A stretch of 64,000 bases of DNA, from the NCBI RefSeq assembly GCF_039523235.1, contig NZ_BAAAEX010000008.1. One strand, 5' to 3'. Numbering within the stretch: the first letter of the stretch is position 1; every line of letters starts with the position of its first letter. The notes below the pieces were generated by a model. The model did no database searches. It saw nothing but the letters and a program-made list of their open reading frames with translations, and was not told the origin of the DNA. Shown here in pieces: positions 51,517 to 58,912 of the stretch. The translations under genes and the position numbers were made by a program. The stretch is from Castellaniella ginsengisoli (lineage in GTDB: Bacteria; Pseudomonadota; Gammaproteobacteria; Burkholderiales; Burkholderiaceae_B).

Positions 51517-53661
51517 ATGAGCACGAATCCCGACATCCGCCCGCTGATCATCGAACTGGTCACCGAAGAGCTTCCTCCCAAGGCGCTGAACGCCCTGGGC
51601 CAGGCCTTCGCCGAAGGCATCCGCAAGACGCTCGGCGCGCTCGGCCTGCTGGCAGACGCCGGCGACGGCGTCGCCTATGCCACGCCCCGCCGGCTGGCCG
51701 TGCGGCTGGACGCCGTCCTGGGCCAGGCGCCCGACCAGGCCTACGCAGAAAAACTCATGCCCGCCGCCATCGGCCTGGACGCTGCGGGCGCGCCCACCCC
51801 CGCCCTGCTGAAAAAGCTCCAGGCCAAGGGCCTGGGGCACCTGGGCGCGGCCGACCTGGCCCGCCGCCACGACGGCAAACAGGAGGTGCTCTATGCGGAA
51901 GGCACCGCGCCGGGCGCCCGGCTGGCCGACGGCCTGCAGCAGGCCCTGGACTACGCCATCACCCACCTGCCCATCCCCAAGGTCATGCAGTACCAGTTGG
52001 CCGATGGCCGCAGCAGCGTGAAATTCGTCCGCCCCGCCCAGCGCCTGCTGGCCTTGTGGGGCGCGGACATCGTGCCCGTACGCGCCCTGGGCCTGGAAGC
52101 CGGCCGGCTCACCCTCGGCCACCGCTTCCTGGATGCCGGCCCGCTGAGCATCGAATCGGCCGGAACCTGGGCAGACCGCCTGGCCGCCGAAGGCCGCGTG
52201 GTGCCGTCCTTCGCCGAACGGCGCGCGCTCATCGCCCGGCAACTGGCCGAAGCCTCGGCCTCGGTGGGCGCCACCATCGGCCAGGACCCCGAAGTCGAAG
52301 CCTTGCTCGACGAAGTCACCGCCCTGGTCGAATACCCCACGGTCTACGTCGGAGCCTTCGAGGAGGCCTTCCTGGCCGTGCCGCCGGAATGCCTGATCCT
52401 GACGATGCGGCTGAACCAGAAGTACTTTCCCCTGTTCGAGCCGGCCACGGGCGCGCTGACCCATCGATTCCTGATCGTCAGCAACATGCGGCCCGCCGAT
52501 CCGGCCCACATCATCCAGGGCAACCAGCGCGTGGTGCGCCCGCGCCTGGCCGACGCGCAGTTCTTCTACCAGACCGACCTGAAGACGCCGCTGGCCGACC
52601 GCGTGGCCGATCTCGCCGACAGCGTCTACCACAACAAGCTCGGCACCCAGTTGCAACGGACCGAGCGTGTGCGCAAAGTAGCCCGCTGGCTGGCGCCGCT
52701 GCTGGGCGGCGAGCCCCTGGTGGCCGCCCGCGCCGCCATGCTGGCCCACGCCGACCTCGGAACCCAGATGGTGGGCGAATTCCCGGAGCTGCAAGGCGTC
52801 ATGGGCGCCTACTATGCGGCCCACGACGGCGAACCGCCCGAAGTCGTCCGCGCCCTGCGCGACCAGTACCGCATCCGCCTGGACGAGCCCGTCACCGCCG
52901 CCACGCTCACCGCCACCGTGCTGTTCATGGCCGAACGCGCCGAGACCCTGGTCGGCATCTGGGGCATCGGCCTGGCCCCCACGGGCGAACGCGATCCCTA
53001 CGGCCTGCGCCGCGCGGCCCTGGGTCTGATCAGCGCCTACGAGCAGCTCACGGCCGGCGGCCAACTGCAGGCCAGCCAGGATTCCCCCGCGCGCCTGTCC
53101 GCTCTGCTGGAGCAGGCGGCGGACGTCTTTCCCCCCGGCACGCTCGCCAAGGGCACGGTCGAGGCCGTGCTGGACTTCGTCTACGAGCGCTGCCGCAACC
53201 AGTTGGCCGCCGATTTCGACCGCTCGGCCATCGACGCGGTGCTGGCCCTGCGCCCGCCGCTGCATCAGGTCGCCGCACGCGTCCAGGCCTGCGAGCGGTT
53301 CGCCACGCTGCCCGAGGCCGAATCCCTGGCCGCCGCCAACAAGCGCGTCAGCAACCTGCTCAAGAAAGCCGGCGACGTTCAACCCGCGTTCGACCCGGCG
53401 CTGCTGGCCGAACCGGCCGAGCGCCAACTGGCCGACGTCATCGCCCGCCTCGAACCCCAGGCCACGGCCCAGCTTCAGGCCGGCGACTTCACCGCCAGCC
53501 TGGCCACCCTGGCCCAGGCGCGCGGCGCCGTCGATGCGTTCTTCACCGACGTCATGGTCATGGCCGAAGACCCCGGCGTACGGTCCAACCGCCTGGCCCT
53601 GCTGCGCTCCCTGCACGCCTTGATGAACCAGGTGGCCGACCTGTCGAGGCTTGCCAGGTGA
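51517..53661 (+). CDS. glyS: Glycyl-tRNA synthetase beta subunit
   Basis: 714 residues, full length. Start ATG at 51517 behind GGGAGG. Contains the typical ELVTEELPPKALNAL N-terminus, LVEYPTVYVGAFEEAFLAVPPECL, the HD-like segment AMLAHADLGTQMVGEFPELQG, and a C-terminal anticodon-binding domain. Needed for tRNA binding by the alpha2beta2 enzyme. Its stop overlaps the GTG start of gmhB by four bases (GTGA). Confidence 0.98.
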   Translation: MSTNPDIRPLIIELVTEELPPKALNALGQAFAEGIRKTLGALGLLADAGDGVAYATPRRLAVRLDAVLGQAPDQAYAEKLMPAAIGLDAAGAPTPALLKKLQAKGLGHLGAADLARRHDGKQEVLYAEGTAPGARLADGLQQALDYAITHLPIPKVMQYQLADGRSSVKFVRPAQRLLALWGADIVPVRALGLEAGRLTLGHRFLDAGPLSIESAGTWADRLAAEGRVVPSFAERRALIARQLAEASASVGATIGQDPEVEALLDEVTALVEYPTVYVGAFEEAFLAVPPECLILTMRLNQKYFPLFEPATGALTHRFLIVSNMRPADPAHIIQGNQRVVRPRLADAQFFYQTDLKTPLADRVADLADSVYHNKLGTQLQRTERVRKVARWLAPLLGGEPLVAARAAMLAHADLGTQMVGEFPELQGVMGAYYAAHDGEPPEVVRALRDQYRIRLDEPVTAATLTATVLFMAERAETLVGIWGIGLAPTGERDPYGLRRAALGLISAYEQLTAGGQLQASQDSPARLSALLEQAADVFPPGTLAKGTVEAVLDFVYERCRNQLAADFDRSAIDAVLALRPPLHQVAARVQACERFATLPEAESLAAANKRVSNLLKKAGDVQPAFDPALLAEPAERQLADVIARLEPQATAQLQAGDFTASLATLAQARGAVDAFFTDVMVMAEDPGVRSNRLALLRSLHALMNQVADLSRLAR

Positions 53662-54212
53662 AGCTCATCATCCTGGACCGCGACGGGGTCATCAACCACG
53701 ACAGCGACGCCTACATCAAGTCGCCGGAAGAGTGGATACCGATCCCCGGCAGCCCGGAGGCCATCGGCCGCCTCAGCCAGGCCGGCTGGCGCGTGGTCGT
53801 GGCCACCAACCAGTCCGGCGTCGCCCGGGGCCTGTTCACCATGGAGACTCTGGGCGCGATCCACGCCCGGATGCGGCAGGTGGTGGCCGACGCGGGCGGG
53901 CGCATCGACGCCATTTTCTGCTGCACCCACGGCCCGGACGAAGGCTGCGGCTGCCGCAAGCCTCTGCCCGGCATGCTGCGCGACATCGCCCAGCGCCTGG
54001 ACGTGCACCTGGACGGCATCCCGCTGGTGGGCGACAGCCTGCGCGACCTGCAGGCCGCCGCCGCCGCCCACTGTTCCCCCTGGCTGGTCCTGACCGGCAA
54101 GGGCGAAAAGACCTGGAAGACCGCGGGCTCCCGCGGCGAACTGCCGGCCGGCACCCAGGTCTGCGACGACCTGGCCGCCGTGGCCGATACCCTGCTGAAG
54201 GCTGTTCCATGA
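53658..54212 (+). CDS. gmhB: D-glycero-beta-D-manno-heptose-1,7-bisphosphate 7-phosphatase
   Basis: 184 residues from the GTG at 53658, which overlaps the glyS stop. HAD-superfamily phosphatase with the DRDGVIN nucleophile loop, TNQSG motif II and GDSLRDLQAA motif IV. A zinc-binding cluster CCTHGPDEGCGCRKP is diagnostic of GmhB. It removes the 7-phosphate in ADP-heptose synthesis for the LPS inner core. The reading frame begins LIILDRDGV right after the start, as in the family. Confidence 0.95.
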   Translation: MKLIILDRDGVINHDSDAYIKSPEEWIPIPGSPEAIGRLSQAGWRVVVATNQSGVARGLFTMETLGAIHARMRQVVADAGGRIDAIFCCTHGPDEGCGCRKPLPGMLRDIAQRLDVHLDGIPLVGDSLRDLQAAAAAHCSPWLVLTGKGEKTWKTAGSRGELPAGTQVCDDLAAVADTLLKAVP

Positions 54213-54940
54213 TCCATCTGCGCTCCGCGCTCTACATGACCTTCCTGGTCGTGACGGTGATTCCCTACGCCCTGTGCTGCGTGCTGTGGGCGCCGCTGCC
54301 CCTGTCCTGGCGCTACCGGCTGACCCTGGGCTGGCCGCGCCTGGCGCTGTGGGGGGCCCGCTGGATCCTCGGCATGCGCTATCAGGCGCAAGGTCTGGAG
54401 CACCTGCCCGCCCAAGGGCCGGCCATCATCCTGTCCAAGCACCAGTCCGCCTGGGAGACCCTGTATTTCGCGGTCAAACTGCCGCGCGACGTGGTCTTCG
54501 TCTACAAGAAGGAACTGCACCGCGTGCCCTTCTTCGGCTGGAGCCTGGCATTGCTCAGCATGATTCCCATCGACCGCACCAAAGGCAAGGAATCCTTCGA
54601 CCAGGTCGTGAAAATCGGCAGCCAGCGCCTCGAAGAGGGCCGCTGGCCTGTCCTGTTTCCCGAAGGCACGCGGGTGGCGCCCGGCCAGGTCGGCCGCTAC
54701 AAGCAAGGCGGCGCGCTGCTGGCCTGCCGCACCGGCGTACCGGTGATCCCGGTCGCCCACAACGCCGGCGAATGCTGGCCGCGCAATGCCTTCCTGAAAA
54801 CGCCGGGGCTGGTGACCGTCTCCTTCGGCCCCGCCATCGATCCGGCGGGCCACACGCCGACTTCATTGAACGATGCCGTACGCGACTGGATCGAGGCCGA
54901 GATGCGGCGTCTCAATCCCGAGCGCTATGCCGGCCGCTGA
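54209..54940 (+). CDS. plsC: 1-acyl-sn-glycerol-3-phosphate acyltransferase
   Basis: 243 residues. N-terminal membrane segment, then the acyltransferase motifs SKHQSAWET (H-x4-E instead of the usual H-x4-D), FFGWSLALLSMIPIDR, and FPEGTRVAPGQ. Makes phosphatidic acid from lysophosphatidic acid at the inner membrane. ATG overlaps the gmhB stop (ATGA). The Glu in place of Asp in the first motif occurs in some homologues and need not affect activity. Confidence 0.92.
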   Translation: MIHLRSALYMTFLVVTVIPYALCCVLWAPLPLSWRYRLTLGWPRLALWGARWILGMRYQAQGLEHLPAQGPAIILSKHQSAWETLYFAVKLPRDVVFVYKKELHRVPFFGWSLALLSMIPIDRTKGKESFDQVVKIGSQRLEEGRWPVLFPEGTRVAPGQVGRYKQGGALLACRTGVPVIPVAHNAGECWPRNAFLKTPGLVTVSFGPAIDPAGHTPTSLNDAVRDWIEAEMRRLNPERYAGR

Positions 54941-55850
54941 GCCCCGCCAGCTCGACCTGTTCGGCCTCGCCGATACGCCGGCCCGCCTTCCCGCAACCGG
55001 CCCCGGCCCGCAGCCCGAACGCCCGGCGGCCTACGAACCGTTCCCCGCGGATGGCCGGCGCCGGACGCCCGCCGCGCCGCCCCCCGCGCCCCCTCCGTCG
55101 CTGCCGCCCGGCGCGCGCTGGCAAACCCTGGATCTGGATGGCTGGATACTGGGCTATGCGCTGCGCCGGGCGCGCCGCAAGACCATCGGGCTGCACATCC
55201 GCGACACCGGCCTGGCGATCCAGGCCCCTGCCTGGGCGACGCGCGCCCAGATCGAAGAAGCCATCCGCCATAAAACGGCCTGGATCCGGAGCAAGCTCGC
55301 GGACCGCGACCGACGGCTGGAGCAACTGGCCTTGCAAGCCAGCCAATGGCGGCACGGCGGCCGCATCCCCTACCTGGGCATGGCCATCGAACTGCGGCTG
55401 GACGGCGCCCAGGCGGCCCGCTACGAGGGCGATCCGGCCGCGCCGGCAGACGGCGACCGGCTGTTCCTGCCGCTGCCCGAGGGGGCCGATGCCGGCCGCA
55501 TCCAGGAACGCGCCCAGGCCTGGCTGCAAACCCGCGCCCGGACCGATTTCGAGGCACGCCTGCGGCGCTGCCTGGCGCAGGCGGGGCAGACCATCGCCGG
55601 CTGGGGGCTTTCGTCCGCGCAAGGCCGGTGGGGTTCGTGCACCAGCAGCCGGCGCATCCGCCTGAACTGGCGCCTGATCCATTTCGCTCCCAGCCTGATC
55701 GACTACGTGATCGCCCACGAAGTCGCCCATCTGAAGGAAATGAACCACGGGCCGGGCTTCTGGCGCGAAGTGGAGCGCCTGTGCCCGGACTTCCGCGCCG
55801 CGCGCGACACGCTGCGCCGCCAGCCGCCGGACACTTTGCCGCTGATCTGA
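54927..55850 (+). CDS. YgjP-like M48-type metallopeptidase
   Basis: 307 residues from the ATG at 54927, overlapping the plsC end by 14 bases. The first 65 residues are Pro/Ala-rich and look disordered. The C-terminal domain carries the zinc site HEVAHLKEMNHGPGFW (HExxH plus a downstream His), after QGRWGSCTSSRRIRLNWRL, both typical of the YgjP/DUF45 family. Function in the cell is unknown; related eukaryotic enzymes (SprT/Wss1-like) process DNA-protein adducts. Confidence 0.88.
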   Translation: MPAAEPRQLDLFGLADTPARLPATGPGPQPERPAAYEPFPADGRRRTPAAPPPAPPPSLPPGARWQTLDLDGWILGYALRRARRKTIGLHIRDTGLAIQAPAWATRAQIEEAIRHKTAWIRSKLADRDRRLEQLALQASQWRHGGRIPYLGMAIELRLDGAQAARYEGDPAAPADGDRLFLPLPEGADAGRIQERAQAWLQTRARTDFEARLRRCLAQAGQTIAGWGLSSAQGRWGSCTSSRRIRLNWRLIHFAPSLIDYVIAHEVAHLKEMNHGPGFWREVERLCPDFRAARDTLRRQPPDTLPLI

Positions 55851-55928
55851 GGCGGAACCGGCGGCCGGGCGCCGAAAAATGCGTATGATGGTGTGATCGA
55901 ATCGATTGCACGAGCGGAGGATCCCATC

Positions 55929-56324
55929 ATGCGCCTGCTACACACTATGTTGCGCGTCGGCAACCTGGACCGTTCCCTGATGTTCTATACGGAAACCCTG
56001 GGCATGCGGCTGCTGCGCCGCAAGGACTACCCGGAGGGCCGCTTCACCCTGGCCTTCGTCGGCTACCAGGACGAGGCCGATGGCGCCGTCATCGAGCTGA
56101 CCCATAACTGGGACACCGACCGCTACGAGATCGGGACGGGCTATGGCCACATCGCCATCGAGGTCGAGGACGCCTATGACACCTGCGCCACCATCAAGTC
56201 GCGCGGCGGCCTGGTGGTGCGCGAAGCCGGCCCCATGAAACACGGCAGCACCGTGATCGCCTTCGTCGAGGACCCCGACGGCTACAAGATCGAGCTGATC
56301 CAGCGCGCGGGCCGCGAAGATTAG
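55929..56324 (+). CDS. gloA: Lactoylglutathione lyase (glyoxalase I)
   Basis: 131 residues from the ATG at 55929, behind GGAGGAT. Two beta-alpha-beta3 units with metal ligands His in LLHTMLRV, Glu in GAVIELTHNW, His in GYGHIAIEV and Glu in DGYKIELIQ. Isomerises the hemithioacetal of methylglyoxal and glutathione to S-lactoylglutathione; a Ni2+-type enzyme by family. With frmA/fghA at the start of the window it reflects glutathione-based aldehyde defence. Confidence 0.96.
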   Translation: MRLLHTMLRVGNLDRSLMFYTETLGMRLLRRKDYPEGRFTLAFVGYQDEADGAVIELTHNWDTDRYEIGTGYGHIAIEVEDAYDTCATIKSRGGLVVREAGPMKHGSTVIAFVEDPDGYKIELIQRAGRED

Positions 56325-56325
56325 C

Positions 56326-56497
56326 AAGGGCCCCCCACGCTGCGCAGCGTGCCGCTGCTTGCTGCCCCCCAAGGGGGCGCTTTTTGCCTGGGGGCGGCCC
56401 GGCGGCAAAAAAGGGCCCCCACGCTGCGCAGCGTGCCGCTGCTTGCTGCCCCCCAAGGGGGCGCTTTTTGCCTGGGGACGGCCCGGCGGCAAAAAAG
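56326..56497. repeat. 84-bp tandem repeat with terminator-like hairpins
   Basis: Two near-identical 84-bp copies (about 56326-56410 and 56411-56497) and a short third start. They differ by one C and one G/A. Each holds the perfect palindrome ACGCTGCGCAGCGT and a hairpin GCCCCC-CAA-GGGGGC followed by GCTTTTTGCC on the plus strand. On the minus strand CCCGGGCCG-type structures are followed by a TTTTTT run. Placed between convergent gloA and rsmA, it should stop transcription from both sides. Confidence 0.88.
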
Positions 56498-56535
56498 GGC
56501 CCCCTCGCCGCGCACTTGCCGCCCCAGAAGAGGTT

Positions 56536-57390
56536 TCAGGCCGTGGGCGTCACGCCGGCGGCGGCCAAGGCATCGGCCATGTCCATGAATTGCGCCACCG
56601 ACAATTCCTGGGGCCGCGCCGTCGGCGCCACCCCCAGGGCATCCCAGTCCAGCCATTCGGCCCAGGCGCCCAGGCTGCCCCGGATCATCTTGCGGCGCTG
56701 CTCGAAGACGCGCGCCACCAGCCGCTCGAAGATCCGCGCATCATGCGGCTGGCGCAGCGCGTCTTGCGCCAGCGGACGCATGCGCACCACGGCCGACATC
56801 ACGCGCGGCGGGGGATCGAAGGCCTCGGGCGGCACGTCGAACAAGTGCGTCATCCGGTAGCGCGCCTGGAGCATGACGGACAGCCGCCCATACTGGCTGT
56901 CGCCGGGACGGGCCACCATGCGGTCGATGACCTCGCGCTGCAGCATGAAATGCTGGTCGCGGACGCGGTCCGCGCAGTGCAGCAAATGGAACAGCAGGGG
57001 ACTGGAGATGTTGTAGGGCAGGTTGCCCACCACGCGCAGCCGGACGGCCTGGCCCGATGCCGCATCGGCGGCGGGCAGCAATGCGCCGAAATCCACGGTC
57101 AGCGCGTCGGCCTCGATCACCCGCAGGCGGTCTTCGCTCCAGCGGCTGCGCAGCCGCCCGGCCAGATCCCGATCCAGCTCGACCACCGTCAGCCGCTCCA
57201 GCCGGTCCAGCAACGGCGCGGTCAGCGCCGAGAGCCCCGGGCCGATCTCGACCACGGCGTCGCCGGGCTGGGGGTCGATGGCGCGCACGATGGCATCCAC
57301 CACCGACTCGTCGGCCAGAAAATGCTGGCCGAAGCGCTTGCGCGCCTGATGCGCGCCCCCTGAACGGCCCGGCGTTTCCCGATGCTTCAC
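56536..57390 (-). CDS. rsmA: 16S rRNA (adenine1518/1519-N6)-dimethyltransferase
   Basis: 284 residues from the GTG at 57388-57390, one base after the surA stop codon. SAM-dependent Rossmann methyltransferase with RKRFGQHFL at the N-terminus, EIGPGLSALT (motif I) and the catalytic NLPYNIS motif IV. Dimethylates two adjacent adenines in helix 45 of 16S rRNA, next to the anti-Shine-Dalgarno tail. Third gene of the lptD-surA-rsmA operon; pdxA, often between surA and rsmA, is absent here. Also known as ksgA. Confidence 0.97.
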   Translation of the reverse strand: MKHRETPGRSGGAHQARKRFGQHFLADESVVDAIVRAIDPQPGDAVVEIGPGLSALTAPLLDRLERLTVVELDRDLAGRLRSRWSEDRLRVIEADALTVDFGALLPAADAASGQAVRLRVVGNLPYNISSPLLFHLLHCADRVRDQHFMLQREVIDRMVARPGDSQYGRLSVMLQARYRMTHLFDVPPEAFDPPPRVMSAVVRMRPLAQDALRQPHDARIFERLVARVFEQRRKMIRGSLGAWAEWLDWDALGVAPTARPQELSVAQFMDMADALAAAGVTPTA

Positions 57391-57391
57391 G

Positions 57392-58912
57392 TCAGCGGCC
57401 GCCGCCCGCCGTCTTTTCGAGGCGGTTATCGATGTATGCCTGGCTGCGCAACTGATCGAGCCAGTCTTCGTAGGCCGGGCCGATGCGGCCCTCCATCAGT
57501 TCGCGGCGCGCCTGCATGCGGCGGAATTCCTCTTCCATGTTTTTGGTCTGGCGGCCTTCGACCTGAATCAGGTGCCAGCCGAACGGCGACTTGACCGGCT
57601 CGCTGACCTGGCCGTCCTGCAGCGCGTTCATGGCCTGCTCGAAGGCCGGCACGGTCTGGCCGGGATTGAGCCACCCCAGATCGCCTCCCTGGGGCGCGGA
57701 GGCGTCCTCGGAATAGCGCCGGGCCAGCTCCGCAAAGGATTCACCGTGTTCGATGCGGGTGCGCAGGCTTTCGAGCGTGGCGCGGGCCTTGGCATCGTCC
57801 ACGACCTTGGACGTCTTGATCAGGATATGGCGGGCGTGAGTCTGCGTGACCATCATGGGGCCCGAAGCCGCTGGGGCGCGGGAGGCCGCAGGCGCCGGAG
57901 CCGGAGCCGCCTGGGCCGGCGCGGCCGAGCCCGGGGCCGGGCGCGGCTGGGCATAGCCCCGACGCAGGACCTTCAGGATGTGGAAGCCGCGGCCGCTTTG
58001 CACGATGCCGCTGAGGCCGCCGGGCGGCGTATCGGCGATGGCTTGCACGAACAGATCGGGCCAGTCGCGCAAGGGCCGGACGCCCATATTGCCGCCTTCC
58101 AGGGCCTGGGGACCGTTCGAGGCGGCTGCGGCAACGCCGGCGAAATCGGCCCCGGTCTTGAGCTTGCGCAGGATGTCTTCGGCCTGCTTGCGTTTTTCCT
58201 GGACGACGCTGTTGGCCGCGTAATCGGGCACCTCGATCAGGATCTGCGCCAATTCGACCAGTTCGGGCCCGGTGGGAGCGGGCGCGGCGTCGGGCTGCGG
58301 CGCCGGCGCGGGCGCATTCACGGACGGCGCCAGGATCGGCTGGCCGGCGTTCATGGACAGGAACGCATCGATGTCGCTGTCGCTGATGGTGATGCGGTCT
58401 TCGACGAAGCGTTGCCGCAGGATGTCGTCCTGGATCTGGGTGCGCAGGTCGGCGCGATAGGCGTCCCAGCTCATGCCGCTGTTGGCGATTTCGTGCCGCA
58501 ACTGCTCGACGGTGATCCGGTTCCGCTGGGCGATGGTCTGCACCGCCTGGTCGACCTGGGCGTCGGAGACCCGGATGCCGACGCGCGCGGCTTCGTGGTT
58601 CTGAAGCGTGGCATTGATCATCTGCTGCAGCACCTGCCGCCGCAGCACCGGCGCTTCGGGCACGGGGATGCGCTGCTGCTCCATCTGGCGGCGCACCTGG
58701 ACCGCGCGCGCATCGACCTCGGCGAGCGTGATGACCTCTTTATCGACGATCGCGGCAATGCCGTCCACGAATTGTTCGGTTGCGGGCGCGGCCTTGGCGG
58801 GCGCCGGCTTGTGTGCGGACTGGCCGGCGGCCAGGGCGGACGCCGGTGCCCAGGCGCCCAGCACGATGGCCAGCGACAGTACACGGGCGGGATGACGCAA
58901 GCCAGACATCAT
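57392..58912 (-). CDS. surA: Periplasmic chaperone/peptidyl-prolyl isomerase SurA
   Basis: 506 residues, about 80 longer than E. coli SurA. Signal peptide to about ALA (residue 28), N-terminal chaperone domain (VDGIAAIVDKEVITLAEVD), then two parvulin domains (about 215-315 and 355-460, the second with HARHILIKTS) and a C-terminal helix. The extra length comes from Ala/Pro-rich linkers (about 198-214 and 325-353). Escorts outer-membrane proteins, including LptD, to the Bam complex. ATG overlaps the lptD stop by four bases. Confidence 0.95.
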   Translation of the reverse strand: MMSGLRHPARVLSLAIVLGAWAPASALAAGQSAHKPAPAKAAPATEQFVDGIAAIVDKEVITLAEVDARAVQVRRQMEQQRIPVPEAPVLRRQVLQQMINATLQNHEAARVGIRVSDAQVDQAVQTIAQRNRITVEQLRHEIANSGMSWDAYRADLRTQIQDDILRQRFVEDRITISDSDIDAFLSMNAGQPILAPSVNAPAPAPQPDAAPAPTGPELVELAQILIEVPDYAANSVVQEKRKQAEDILRKLKTGADFAGVAAAASNGPQALEGGNMGVRPLRDWPDLFVQAIADTPPGGLSGIVQSGRGFHILKVLRRGYAQPRPAPGSAAPAQAAPAPAPAASRAPAASGPMMVTQTHARHILIKTSKVVDDAKARATLESLRTRIEHGESFAELARRYSEDASAPQGGDLGWLNPGQTVPAFEQAMNALQDGQVSEPVKSPFGWHLIQVEGRQTKNMEEEFRRMQARRELMEGRIGPAYEDWLDQLRSQAYIDNRLEKTAGGGR

